Shown in pieces: positions 31,428 to 40,569 of a stretch of DNA of 45,271 nt. The position numbers and the translations under genes were made by a program. Each line of letters opens with the position of its first letter. The first letter of the stretch is position 1. This DNA comes from Fibrobacter sp. (lineage in GTDB: Bacteria > Fibrobacterota > Fibrobacteria > Fibrobacterales > Fibrobacteraceae). The DNA lies in contig JAGCPF010000028.1 of the NCBI GenBank assembly GCA_017642335.1, forward strand, positions 1-45,271, in the 5' to 3' direction. Under the pieces are notes generated by a model. That model worked only from the letters and a program-made list of their open reading frames with translations, was not told where the DNA came from and did no database searches.

Positions 31428-31507
31428 ACGAGAGAACGGACCTTCGGTCCTACAGACGAGAGACGAGAGGAAACACAGCTCATTGCTCACTGCTCACTGC
31501 TCATCGC
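31425..31507. repeat. Intergenic repeat: GACGAGA phrases, hairpin and CTCATTGCTCA run
   Basis: TAGACGAGAGA begins at the epmB stop codon. The hairpin GGACC-TTC-GGTCC is at 31438-31450, followed by TACAGACGAGAGACGAGAG. A tandem run then reads CTCATTGCTCACTGCTCACT and TGCTCATCGCT. The GAAC-hairpin-TACAGACGAGAGACGAGAG arrangement is the same as at 12187-12222, but with other stem bases. Confidence 0.8.
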
Positions 31508-32958
31508 TAAAAAAGCGTCTTGACGCCAAAGCCGAGGACGCCGTCGAGGAAATTCTCTCCATTTCTTAGTGCGTAATAGATGTTCACGCTCCAGTTGCCA
31601 CGGTACTGCGTAAAGCCGAGGCCGTAGCCCTGCTCGCGGGCCCAGCCATGCCCCGGAGGCGTGAGCCGGTACAGGCCCGGCTGGTAGAACACCTCGATGC
31701 TCAGGTCATAACCGTACTGCCAAAGAACGGCCATTTCAGAAAAACCGAAGGCACGGCTGCGAAGCATGTGGTACTGCATTCCCTTGAAGGAATCCAGGCC
31801 ACCCAGCGAAAAGAGATCCATACGTTTTAACGTCGCGTCGGTAGGGAACACGCCGCCGGCCGCCCCGGAGAAACGGGTAATAAAGTTCCCGTACAGAGGC
31901 ATGTATTTTGCAACGCTTGCCTGAGCCTTCAAGAAGTTGTCCAAAGAGTCGGAACGGCCCATCTTCCATGTAAGATTACCGTTGATACGCCAGCCGCTAC
32001 GCGGCAGCACGAACCTGTCGAGCGAAACATACGACATCTCGAGAGAAGAAAGCTTGCCGTCCTCACTCAGGCCAAGGTAGACGCCAACCGTAAAGTCGAA
32101 CCCTATTTCACGGGTGACCCCCACCTCGCCCACAATCTCGCGTTCGACGAGACTATCCCCATCGAACATTTCCTCGTCAAAGTGGCCACGGACAACCAGA
32201 TTCCAGTTCGTCCCGAGGACCCAGGGTTCCTTGTAGCTTCCGTTCAGGTGACGCGCATCGCCCCCTGCGTAGCCTTCCAGAACAAGGTCACGGGCAGTAC
32301 CGGCGATATTGTAAAGGCTCACGTCAACCATGCCTTCCCACTCGTTCTCTTCGCTTGAATACGTCAACATGCCTTCCGCCTGCGAGACGGACGCCTTGCG
32401 CATGCTGTAGGCCGGGAAAATCCTGTTTCGGTATGGGTCGCGGAAAAGCCGGGTCGGCGCAGTCTTCTCGAAATAGCCCAACCGCGAAAGCTTGCGTTCC
32501 GAACGTTCCAGGTCCGAAAGGGATACCGGTTCGCCCGCCTCGATACCGCTCAATTTTCTGAACACCTCGGGTTTCGTGCCGCTGGAATCCAGATTTTCGG
32601 CCTCAGCCCAAACCCAGCCCAAGCCGCGGTGCAGCCTTAGCGTAAGCACCCCGGCGCTATCCAACGAGCCGTCCAGCCCGGCACCGAGAAAGCCGTGGTT
32701 CTCGTAATAGCCGACAAGCCTCTCCTTCGCGACAACCCAGGCATCGCAGGGCTTGCCGACAACACCCGACATCTGCGACTCGTCAAAGGCCGAATGTTCG
32801 CCTTCCCAGACAATTCGAGAAATGAGGCAGTCTTCCCCCTCGGCATGCGAAAGCGATACAGCCAGGAGCAGCACGGCATACAGCACGACGGACCATCCCC
32901 ATCGAGCCCGAGAACCGCGAGCCGCGCACATCCGGAATCTTTCATTCACGTCGACCAT
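31507..32958 (-). CDS. Omp85-family outer-membrane protein
   Basis: The 483-residue product has a long N-region with charged residues, then the signal-peptide core WSVVLYAVLLLAVSLSHA. Residues about 40-180 look like one or two POTRA domains (LISRIVWEGEHSAFDESQMS, LSRLGYFEKT). The rest is a beta-barrel with many aromatic strands, and LFSLGGLDSFKGMQY resembles the loop-6 region of Omp85 proteins, where the usual motif is VRGF/Y. The last residues GFGVKTLF end in phenylalanine, like many outer-membrane barrels. ATG 32958 is preferred over 32961 for ribosome-site spacing. The protein is short for BamA and may insert or secrete the large protein encoded just upstream. Confidence 0.7.
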   Translation of the reverse strand: MVDVNERFRMCAARGSRARWGWSVVLYAVLLLAVSLSHAEGEDCLISRIVWEGEHSAFDESQMSGVVGKPCDAWVVAKERLVGYYENHGFLGAGLDGSLDSAGVLTLRLHRGLGWVWAEAENLDSSGTKPEVFRKLSGIEAGEPVSLSDLERSERKLSRLGYFEKTAPTRLFRDPYRNRIFPAYSMRKASVSQAEGMLTYSSEENEWEGMVDVSLYNIAGTARDLVLEGYAGGDARHLNGSYKEPWVLGTNWNLVVRGHFDEEMFDGDSLVEREIVGEVGVTREIGFDFTVGVYLGLSEDGKLSSLEMSYVSLDRFVLPRSGWRINGNLTWKMGRSDSLDNFLKAQASVAKYMPLYGNFITRFSGAAGGVFPTDATLKRMDLFSLGGLDSFKGMQYHMLRSRAFGFSEMAVLWQYGYDLSIEVFYQPGLYRLTPPGHGWAREQGYGLGFTQYRGNWSVNIYYALRNGENFLDGVLGFGVKTLF

Positions 32959-32976
32959 CATGCCCTCTTTATCGCC

Positions 32977-35847
32977 CTAGAAATAGGCGCGCGCCTCGCT
33001 ACTCAGTTTCTGGAAAATGTTCTCTTCGGCATCGCCAAAACGGAGCACATAGTGGCAAGCCACCGATATGTTCTTGTTCAGTTCCAGCGACAGGGACGCC
33101 TCGAGCCTATAAGTGCGCCCCTCTGCATAACCGGACATCATCTGGTAAGGGATGGCGTCCCCGCCACTTTCCATCTGGACGGCGGCAAACTGCACAAAGG
33201 CGCTGACCTTTTCCTCGCGGTCATAGCCAACGCGCAAAGAGCCCTCCACCAACCGGGCGTCGAAATCGAAACCCGCTCCATCCTGCCCGTCGCCGTAACG
33301 CAGGTGTGCTCCAGGCTCCACATGGAATCCATCAAGGAAACTGAACCGGTAACGCAGCGAACCGTCCCGCGTTTTCCATTCCAGCACCTGGAGCGCCGTG
33401 AGGTCGACTGTTTCCAGCTGGCCCGTGGCTCCGACATAGTGGTTGTCGTTTATCTGCACGCCCGCCGAAGCATCGTGATGGAAGGATTCACGGAAATACG
33501 AATACGACGAAAGGGTCTTCTCGTAATCGGCACCGGGCGAATACGACGCCGAAAGGCCCATCGGGTGCGACCATTCAAGCCGACCTTCCCAGGAAAGCGA
33601 GCCCGAAGTAATCTCCTTAAGCCCCGAAGCCGTCAACGGAGGGAAATAAAGGTGCCGGCCCGTCGTATCTTCGCCGACCGAACTGAATTCGCCGCCCAGC
33701 ACGATATCGCGCAAGATTCCATGACGGATTCCAAATGCGGATGCCGGCCTGAATTCCAAGCTGGCGCTAAATTCGGAATTCGACGCAAGCACCACGCCCA
33801 CGGAATCGTTGCGTCCCTTGCCCTCGTACACAAAATCACCGTTGTCCACGCCCTCGATAAACACGCCAGTTAGGCTGTCGTAGCGCACGTCGCCCGTGCC
33901 CGGGGCCACAGCCTTGTACACGGACACGTAAGTCTGTTCTTCCGTCATTCCCAGCTTATACGAAACGTTACCGTAAATGAACTCGTTCCTGTTCCCGAAA
34001 TTCGCGTTGACATCCCCTACCCATGCATCCTGGTCGCCTTCTTCAAGCCGGGAATACTCGTATTGCAGCATGTGGTTGAGCTGGAGATATTTCCAGTTCG
34101 CGTCGGCGGACTGTTGCCACACGTAGTTCACAAGCGAATCTTCCCACGCACCGTCCACAGCAGCCCTCTCGCGTTTCTTGGCAAGCTTGGTTCCCAGCGC
34201 CTCGCGCACAGTCCAGGCATCATCTACAAGAGAAAGCCCGCCCAGCGAATGCCCATAACCGACCTCGTACAGGGGGGCCCCGCTATGGCCAACCGAATCA
34301 CTTTCGGTATAGCGGAAATCCATTTCGCCAAAGGGCCGAACCAGCCCCTGCCTAAATTCCGAGTTGACTCTTGCCTGGTAGCGAGTGCGTTCCAAGTCCT
34401 GCACCGAAGCGACGCGGATCAGTTCCAGTTCGCTGCGGACAGCCCTGGCATCGTGCGTAAGGCCTACCGACGCCCTGGAAGAATTCCATTTCTCACCGTC
34501 GGCACGGCGGTATCCCCATTTTGCCGTGGAGAAGAGGTTGTCCCAAAGCCTCATGCGCAGGGCCAGCTCGTCGTGCCTCAGGTTTCCCGACACACCACTG
34601 CTGTCCAAGTCCCATTCGTCGTTCAGCCTATACGAATTCCAGTCATGGTCGCTCCCGACAAATTCGGAACTGCCAAAGTCCTTGCCGATGTAGTTCCCGT
34701 ACACCGAGACCGCCAAGGGGAACTTGCGAAGTCCGTAAGAGGAATCCGAAGTCACGTACCAACGGAACGCGCGATCCACCGGGCCATCCACCTTGTCCGA
34801 TACAATATTGGAATCCTTCCGGCCCATGGCCGTTTCGAGGTCGGCATAAAAGCGGTGATCTCCCTGCACGCGGAGCCTCGCCCCCATGCGGTCCGTACGG
34901 GACGGCCTTGCCAGACTGCCGAGCGTATCATCACGAACAAATTCACCACCATTGTCGTTTTTCAGCATACGGTAGTCGTCGTCCGTCCAGCTATTTCGCT
35001 TCAAGCGATCCACATTGCTTTCGAGCCGGAAGCCGGAGACATCCATGTGGACGTTCGGATGCCGGTACTTAGCCTTCGCGGCATACATCGTATACACGTT
35101 GTCTTCTTCATAGGCATCGTAGTCGACGCGAATCTCGTCGTCGTTGCCGGGAACAAGCGTCCCCTTGAAATCAAGCAGGCCTCCGGCATAGTTGACCACG
35201 TAATCTTTTCCGCGGACAAGTTCGACACCATTTAGCCAGACCTTCTCGGAACCGGGCACCACAGACAAATAGTTGCCAGCCGTCCCGAGGGAATAGCCTT
35301 CGCGCTGGCCACGCACCCCGTTGAACGTAATGGAATAGCGGGCGACCTCGTCCATACCCACGGCGCCGCGCACCTCCGAATAACCAGCCCGCGCACCGAC
35401 CATCGCACCGAGCGTAGAACGTTCGAACCCGAACAGTCCCATCGACTCGTCGTGCCAGGTAAAATCGCCCAAATGCAGCAAGAAATGCGGAGACTCCACC
35501 CTAAAATAAATCTGGTCGACCTCCTGCAATGTCGCCGTCGTCTGCTCCCCCGCCTTGCGGTCGACATCCGAAAGGAGCGCATCGACATAAACGTTGTCTG
35601 TCAGATAGCCCTGGACGCTCAGGCGCATTTCCTGGTCCACTTGCGTCCCGCCATCACCGACAGTCACCTGCATCGTCTTGTAACCGTGCGTCACGAGCCT
35701 GGATTGCGAATTGTCCGCCGTATCGGTCGGATACACGGGAACATTACCACGAACAAGATAATCCGGGTTCCATACTGGGAGAGAATCCACATTCAATGCA
35801 AACGCACAACCCGCGGCAAGCAAAGGCAGGCACACGGAAAAACGCAT
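32977..35847 (-). CDS. Large outer-membrane beta-barrel protein (956 aa), family not recognised
   Basis: The product starts with the signal peptide MRFSVCLPLLAAGCAFA. Residues about 50-140 contain strand-like repeats (QEMRLSVQGYLTDNVYVDAL) and FRVESPHFLLHLGDFTWHDE. Near 200-250 KVWLNGVELVRGKDYVVNYA then GGLLDFKGTLVPGNDDEIRV form a small recognisable unit. I have seen this phrase in other large surface proteins but cannot name a family. The remaining 700 residues are rich in alternating aromatic strands typical of a big barrel. Unlike many barrels it does not end in phenylalanine at once (AYF is the C-terminus, so Phe is last). It is the fourth gene of the mglA operon. Confidence 0.7.
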   Translation of the reverse strand: MRFSVCLPLLAAGCAFALNVDSLPVWNPDYLVRGNVPVYPTDTADNSQSRLVTHGYKTMQVTVGDGGTQVDQEMRLSVQGYLTDNVYVDALLSDVDRKAGEQTTATLQEVDQIYFRVESPHFLLHLGDFTWHDESMGLFGFERSTLGAMVGARAGYSEVRGAVGMDEVARYSITFNGVRGQREGYSLGTAGNYLSVVPGSEKVWLNGVELVRGKDYVVNYAGGLLDFKGTLVPGNDDEIRVDYDAYEEDNVYTMYAAKAKYRHPNVHMDVSGFRLESNVDRLKRNSWTDDDYRMLKNDNGGEFVRDDTLGSLARPSRTDRMGARLRVQGDHRFYADLETAMGRKDSNIVSDKVDGPVDRAFRWYVTSDSSYGLRKFPLAVSVYGNYIGKDFGSSEFVGSDHDWNSYRLNDEWDLDSSGVSGNLRHDELALRMRLWDNLFSTAKWGYRRADGEKWNSSRASVGLTHDARAVRSELELIRVASVQDLERTRYQARVNSEFRQGLVRPFGEMDFRYTESDSVGHSGAPLYEVGYGHSLGGLSLVDDAWTVREALGTKLAKKRERAAVDGAWEDSLVNYVWQQSADANWKYLQLNHMLQYEYSRLEEGDQDAWVGDVNANFGNRNEFIYGNVSYKLGMTEEQTYVSVYKAVAPGTGDVRYDSLTGVFIEGVDNGDFVYEGKGRNDSVGVVLASNSEFSASLEFRPASAFGIRHGILRDIVLGGEFSSVGEDTTGRHLYFPPLTASGLKEITSGSLSWEGRLEWSHPMGLSASYSPGADYEKTLSSYSYFRESFHHDASAGVQINDNHYVGATGQLETVDLTALQVLEWKTRDGSLRYRFSFLDGFHVEPGAHLRYGDGQDGAGFDFDARLVEGSLRVGYDREEKVSAFVQFAAVQMESGGDAIPYQMMSGYAEGRTYRLEASLSLELNKNISVACHYVLRFGDAEENIFQKLSSEARAYF

Positions 35848-35852
35848 GGGAG

Positions 35853-36314
35853 CTACCTATCGGCGGGTTCGATGCGGAACTGGCGGCTGGAAAGCAGCCT
35901 CTGCTTGTCGACCAAGTCCACGCTCCATTCGCCCGGCTGGAGCAGCGACGGGGCAATCATGGAGAAGCACACGTCGCCAGTCAAACTGCAGGGGACGGTC
36001 TGCACGGTATCAAGCCCGCGGAACCAGACCGTAAGCAAAGTATCGTCCTTGTAATCCTTGATGTTCGGAATCGCTGTATAGAAGTAAAGCCGGATGTTTT
36101 CCTCGAAAACACTATCCTGGCCGAACGGCGAGCCGCTCACGATATGGCGGCAAATGACGCTCTGCACAAGCGAAAGCTCGGACTCGGCGACATCCTGAAC
36201 AACCTCGTTTTCCATCAGCGAGGTCACCACGCGATGCGCCAAGAAAGCCAAAAAGACGACAATGACAATGATCGTCGTCTTTCTAAGATAACGCAGTGGC
36301 GGAAGTCCTGCCAC
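35853..36314 (-). CDS. Membrane-anchored DUF2914-like protein
   Basis: The 153-residue product has one N-terminal transmembrane segment (TIIVIVVFLAFLAHRVVTSL). A periplasmic domain of about 100 residues follows. FYTAIPNIKDYKDDTLLTVW, then FRGLDTVQTVPCSL, then PGEWSVDLVDKQRLLSSRQF resembles the DUF2914 pattern (fold of a small beta-sandwich with a G-x-W-x-V-x-V strand). Two cysteines (CSLTGDVC) may form a disulphide. The gene lies 9 bases after the roadblock gene and 5 bases before the large barrel gene, so all are co-expressed. Function is unknown; the position suggests a link between MglA and the cell envelope. Confidence 0.65.
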   Translation of the reverse strand: MAGLPPLRYLRKTTIIVIVVFLAFLAHRVVTSLMENEVVQDVAESELSLVQSVICRHIVSGSPFGQDSVFEENIRLYFYTAIPNIKDYKDDTLLTVWFRGLDTVQTVPCSLTGDVCFSMIAPSLLQPGEWSVDLVDKQRLLSSRQFRIEPADR

Positions 36315-36323
36315 AGGATCCTC

Positions 36324-36743
36324 CTATCGAACCAGCCTGCTGGTATTCTGTGTAAATGCAGGAACCGCATCGACAAGTTTTTCGACAAGCATGCGGTTGA
36401 AATCCTCGATACGGTTCGGAAGGCGGGAACCCGGGAAAATCTGCACCAAGAGCAGGGCCTGATCCACGGGAGCAATGTAGATGGAGCGGTTTTCGCCACC
36501 ATACGAAACAGACTGGAAATTCTCCCCACCGAGCATCATCCCGATCTGGCGGGCAGAGTCAAACGATGCCGTGCTAAGAACGGCAAGCGGAGTCGCGTCG
36601 GTCCCGATAGAGCCAACTTCGGCAATAATGGATCCGTCACGATGGCAAAGGACAACGTATTCCGCCTTGACGCTGGCCTGGTAGGCGAGCATAAGACGAC
36701 GAACCTTGCCGGCATCTTCCGAATAAATCGTAAAATCACTCAT
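36324..36743 (-). CDS. Roadblock/LC7-domain protein (MglB-like)
   Basis: The 139-residue protein has the roadblock/LC7 layout: helix LMLAYQASVKAEYVVLCHRD, strand GSIIAEVGSIGTDATPLAVL, helix SARQIGMMLGG, strands SVSYGGENRSIYIAPV and ALLLVQIFPG, and a final helix. MglB-type members act as GTPase-activating partners of MglA, and the gene follows an MglA-type gene. It is somewhat longer at the C-terminus than a minimal roadblock domain. The pairing supports a polarity or motility switch, but no such behaviour can be read from sequence. Confidence 0.82.
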   Translation of the reverse strand: MSDFTIYSEDAGKVRRLMLAYQASVKAEYVVLCHRDGSIIAEVGSIGTDATPLAVLSTASFDSARQIGMMLGGENFQSVSYGGENRSIYIAPVDQALLLVQIFPGSRLPNRIEDFNRMLVEKLVDAVPAFTQNTSRLVR

Positions 36744-36775
36744 GGTAAACCTTTACGCCTTTTTAAACTTGTTGC

Positions 36776-37771
36776 CTACTTCTTCTTGGGAATGTACGGA
36801 CGCAATTCGATATCGTCGTCCGAAACATCCTGGTTAGGCTTGGAAAGTTCTCGGCCGAACGTTGGCATGCGGGACGGAGCGACTGCACGTGGACGTCCGA
36901 ACGGGGACGATGTGGCCCCTTTCTGGAACAGGCCCGACCCCGAACTGGCACCGCTAGACGAGACATTGCCACTCGGCGGCTTTGCCGCAAAGGAGGGCAT
37001 GCGGAAGGGAGAAGCGGGACGTTCCGGCTGCGGGGGTGCGGCAGGAGGAGCGGCTGGAGCGCGGGGCGGTTGCTGTTGCTGCGGTTGTTGCGGATGGTCG
37101 TTAGCGACAGATACACCGTCCTTGGTCAGGGAAACACTGTGGACGCCCGTGTTATTCACACTTTCAGCGGCCTTGCGGAGGAATCCCTGCTTCACGTTAA
37201 ACTTCTCGATGACGAGCATGGCGATAGTCTTGAGCGTCGTGACGACACCCTTGCCATTGTGGGCCGTAGCCGGGAAGAACGGGACCTTGTTGGGGTTCAG
37301 TTCGGCATTCATCTCGTCAAGGGTAAAGACATTTTCCATGTCGCGCTTGTTGTACTGGAGCACGAACGGAAGGTCGTCCAGATCCATCCCGTAATCCTGG
37401 AGGTTCTGGCGGAGGTTCTGCAAACTCTCGATGTTTTCCGCCTGGCGGGAACGCTGCGAGTCCGCAACAAAGACAATGCCGTCAACACCACGAAGAACGA
37501 GTTTTCGCGTACTGTTGTAATAAACCTGACCGGGAACCGTATATAGCTGGAAACGTGTCTTGAAGCCCTTAATATCGCCAAGATTCAAAGGGAGAAAGTC
37601 GAAAAACAGAGTACGGTCGCCTTCCGTCGCAAGCGACACCATGTCGGTACGCTTGTCCTGTGGCATTTTCTGGTGAATGACTTGCAAGTTTGTCGTCTTG
37701 CCGCTCAAACCAGGTCCGTAATAAACCACCTTACAGCTAATTTCACGTGTTGCAAAATTTATAGATGACAT
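36776..37771 (-). CDS. mglA: MglA-type small GTPase with long disordered C-terminal tail
   Basis: MglA is a Ras-like GTPase that sets cell polarity in Myxococcus. Residues 1-195 match it: [21 protein letters not shown]-loop GPGLSGKT (19-26), TVPGQVYY in place of the usual DTPGQ (78-85), [14 protein letters not shown] and NKRD (141-144). MglA normally ends near 195 residues. Here about 135 more follow, rich in P, Q, A and S ([20 protein letters not shown]) and ending in a basic RPYIPKKK. The tail looks disordered and may be a membrane- or protein-binding arm. AGGATTAGAG precedes the ATG. It heads a five-gene operon with a roadblock protein, a DUF2914-like protein and two outer-membrane proteins. 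Confidence 0.88.
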   Translation of the reverse strand: MSSINFATREISCKVVYYGPGLSGKTTNLQVIHQKMPQDKRTDMVSLATEGDRTLFFDFLPLNLGDIKGFKTRFQLYTVPGQVYYNSTRKLVLRGVDGIVFVADSQRSRQAENIESLQNLRQNLQDYGMDLDDLPFVLQYNKRDMENVFTLDEMNAELNPNKVPFFPATAHNGKGVVTTLKTIAMLVIEKFNVKQGFLRKAAESVNNTGVHSVSLTKDGVSVANDHPQQPQQQQPPRAPAAPPAAPPQPERPASPFRMPSFAAKPPSGNVSSSGASSGSGLFQKGATSSPFGRPRAVAPSRMPTFGRELSKPNQDVSDDDIELRPYIPKKK

Positions 37772-37858
37772 CTCTAATCCTTGGTACTCAGTTTCATAAT
37801 CTAGTAAAAATCAACAACTTGCGAAAAACGAAAGAACCCAAAAACACCCCTCGGAGGC

Positions 37859-38045
37859 ATGCCTAGACAAGCAACATGCAAGACGTCACGGCAAAAAAAG
37901 CCGCAGGGCATCGCACCACGCGGCAGCACAATGCACATCAGTGCAGTATCGCTGCAATGCCAAGTCGAACCTGGGCGAAATCAAGCCGCCCACCAAGTTC
38001 AACAACAACTGTTCAGACGTCACCGGCAAGAAGGCCGGCAAGTGA
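37859..38045 (+). pseudogene. Possible remnant of a coding sequence
   Basis: In the gap between mglA and the FISUMP operon the plus strand carries a frame that ends CNAKSNLGEIKPPTKFNNNC, then SDVTGKKAGK and a stop at 38045. It has no credible start. A similar string, GACGTCACGGCAAAAAAAGC near 37882, would encode DVTAKKA in another frame, as if the end of a gene had been duplicated and frame-shifted. I cannot name the parent gene. Low confidence. Confidence 0.3.
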
Positions 38046-38050
38046 GGGGT

Positions 38051-40558
38051 TTACTTGTCCTTGACGCAACGGATTCCGTAGCGGTAGCGGTCGCTATCGA
38101 TACTCGCCTTGTAAACATCCGTGTCATATCTATTGACCCTGTTTGATGTCATCAAGTAGTAGTAGCCCTTCTTGTTGTCGACATCTTCTGCACCAATGCA
38201 CGACACTGGTTCGCCAGTATTGATAAGGCTATAACCGCCAGTAGTATTGTAACAGGAGTTCGGGAGAATGCCAAGACCATACTTGTCGTTGCCCTTGTTA
38301 TCTGAAGGCCACCAGAACGTATATCTCAAATCGAAGGCGTATGTAGCCGAATCATTCGCGCGCGCAAAGGCGAGCAAACTATCCCAATCCGCAGTAGTCG
38401 AGATATGCCAGCCATCCGGGCAGAGAGGGGCTGCGACAAGCGAGGTGAACGGGAACGAGTAATGCAACCCGTAGAGGTCGCAGGAATCACGCCTGCAGGT
38501 GCCGATTTCCGATTCAAACTTGAGGTTTTCCGCCATCCATGTTGTGCCGTTGATTTCTACAGTCTTGTATTCATGGCCATCGCGTTCATCGACTAGCGTA
38601 CCGTATGATCCCATATACCCGTACGGAACCTTCTCTTCGCTCACGCAGCGGACATTTATCCTCACCTCGTTATTGAAAAACTGCTTTGCGACATATACGG
38701 TATCGCCGATGCCGTTGCCATGATAGACGTCAAGGATGTACGCAGAGTTTTCATCGTATTTCGTACTCGCCCATATATAACCGCTTTTCATTTCGTTATA
38801 GAAATTGCCGTTCCAAGATTGAGAACCTGCCGTAACAAACGAAAAACCAGACTCGTTGTTCCCCTTATATTCAGGATTCTCCACCGACACAAGGTTATAG
38901 GTACTCTTATAAGGAGCCCCGATATATACTAGGGTATCCAACTCTTCCTTTGTGGGTAATCGCCAGCCTTCGGGGCAGGCTTTCAGGGCGTCTTCATACC
39001 CATAGAACTTTCCATAGCGCATACACGAGAACGACGTGTTTCCATGATACCCTCCAAAACAGACACTGCTGTCCGTATCGAACTGGAGGTTTTCAGCCAT
39101 CCACTTGGTGTGCCCGATGTTTATGGTCTTGTACGTCCTGTTATCGCGGCTATCGGTAAATTCACCGTACTCGAGATCAGGGTTCATGAAACTCAAGGTA
39201 TCGTCCTTGAGGCGGCCCTTCATACAGAGCAGCCCAGACACGTTCGCAGTATCGTCCTTGATTACCGCGATATTCGAGCCTTTCTTAAACACGACACTAC
39301 CCTTTATTTCGCCCTTATTGCTACCCCCTATCAGGAACCTGGCCTCATCGCCATCCGTGGGCTTAATGCCAAGACCAAATGCGTCAAAGGCATAGTCGTC
39401 ACCCCAGCCTTCCTGCGCCTTGAGCGTAAACCCGGCAAAGCACTTGCCACCGACATAAGTGAGAAGGCTATCCCACTCGCTTGCACTCGGGATATGCCAT
39501 TCAAAGGGGCAAGCCTTCTTGCCGTTAGTCTCGAGATACATATACATGCCATTGATTAACACAATACCGTCTTCGGATTTGGGGCACTTATTTTCGCCAT
39601 TCTTGTTGCAGGCCCGGGAAGTCAGCGAATTGCTTGGTCCGGAGACATGACACACCTTCCGGTCTTCGCCACGGATGCCGAATGTAAACTCTGGATTATT
39701 CATATCGGGAATCAAGTCACCCTTAATGCACCTCAACGAAGCGGGAGTCGTAAACTTCGTAAACACTTCGTCATCGATATCTCTTGCGTCAAAACGCATG
39801 AAATATGGAGTGATTTCCTCATTGCCCCATTCGGCCAGTGAAGACGTAAAGAAATCTAATGCAGCCGAGCGATTCGCCCCCGTTTGGGGAACGTTAACGG
39901 TAAACCCGTAATCATCGGTCCCCTGATATTTCGACACGTTATCCTTAGAAAATAGAGCCGGAGCCAGCCCCACATACTCGTAGAATGAGGGATAGGCTCC
40001 GTAGAACACGTTAAGCAAGCCAACCCAATCCCACAACATCGGAATTCGCCATCCATCCGGGCAAATACCTTGGAGAGGCTGGCCACAAAAAATGTTGTGC
40101 CCACAATACGATTTCGTAGAATCAATAACATCACCCCAGGTATAGGCTCTTCCATACTTGGTGCAGTCCTTATCATCGCCATCGTGGCAACCGAGGCTAG
40201 ATGCCGGCGCGTAGTTCAGGTTCTGCGCCATCCAGGTCATCCCTTCAACGGTAATGGTCCTGTACTTGCGCCCGTCACGCTTGTCGACAAACGTTCCCTT
40301 CTCGATTTTAGAGACATCGTAGATGAATCTCGACGAAGACGAGCCTGCGCTAGAAGACGACGCACTGGAACTGGAACCCTTCTTGCTGGAACTGGAACCG
40401 CTCTTGGAATCAGCAGAATCCTCGTCGCCGTCGGAATCGTCCAAGTCATCTTCCAAGGAAGAATCGTCATCGCGGCCAGAAATGTCACTGTCGGCCCCGC
40501 AGGCAAAAAACACCTGCGTCAAGACCACAATCAAGCCTATAGAAAGAAGATGCTTCAT
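38051..40558 (-). CDS. Lipoprotein with four FISUMP units
   Basis: The 835-residue product starts MKHLLSIGLIVVLTQVFFAC, with AAGGG 5 bases before the ATG at 40558. An Asp-rich stretch (DDSSLEDDLDDSDGDEDSAD) and a poly-serine linker follow. Four FISUMP units come next. Unit 1 has YRTITVEGMTWMAQNLNY and GICPDGWRIP. Unit 2 lacks the WMAENL block but keeps CPFEWHIPSASEWDSLL. Unit 3 has YKTINIGHTKWMAENLQF and CPEGWRLPTKEELDTL. Unit 4 has YKTVEINGTTWMAENLKF and CPDGWHISTTADWDSLL. Each unit ends near an RC(V/I) motif. The protein should be anchored in the outer membrane. Ligands are unknown. It is co-transcribed with the gene at 40570 (11-base gap). Confidence 0.9.
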   Translation of the reverse strand: MKHLLSIGLIVVLTQVFFACGADSDISGRDDDSSLEDDLDDSDGDEDSADSKSGSSSSKKGSSSSASSSSAGSSSSRFIYDVSKIEKGTFVDKRDGRKYRTITVEGMTWMAQNLNYAPASSLGCHDGDDKDCTKYGRAYTWGDVIDSTKSYCGHNIFCGQPLQGICPDGWRIPMLWDWVGLLNVFYGAYPSFYEYVGLAPALFSKDNVSKYQGTDDYGFTVNVPQTGANRSAALDFFTSSLAEWGNEEITPYFMRFDARDIDDEVFTKFTTPASLRCIKGDLIPDMNNPEFTFGIRGEDRKVCHVSGPSNSLTSRACNKNGENKCPKSEDGIVLINGMYMYLETNGKKACPFEWHIPSASEWDSLLTYVGGKCFAGFTLKAQEGWGDDYAFDAFGLGIKPTDGDEARFLIGGSNKGEIKGSVVFKKGSNIAVIKDDTANVSGLLCMKGRLKDDTLSFMNPDLEYGEFTDSRDNRTYKTINIGHTKWMAENLQFDTDSSVCFGGYHGNTSFSCMRYGKFYGYEDALKACPEGWRLPTKEELDTLVYIGAPYKSTYNLVSVENPEYKGNNESGFSFVTAGSQSWNGNFYNEMKSGYIWASTKYDENSAYILDVYHGNGIGDTVYVAKQFFNNEVRINVRCVSEEKVPYGYMGSYGTLVDERDGHEYKTVEINGTTWMAENLKFESEIGTCRRDSCDLYGLHYSFPFTSLVAAPLCPDGWHISTTADWDSLLAFARANDSATYAFDLRYTFWWPSDNKGNDKYGLGILPNSCYNTTGGYSLINTGEPVSCIGAEDVDNKKGYYYLMTSNRVNRYDTDVYKASIDSDRYRYGIRCVKDK

Positions 40559-40569
40559 ATTCCCTTCAT

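Noticed and set aside
34063..37394. Long plus-strand frames opposite the mglA operon
   Set aside because: They are antisense to genes with clear signal peptides, a GTPase P-loop and operon spacing. The low-complexity segments they contain mirror proline/alanine runs on the other strand.
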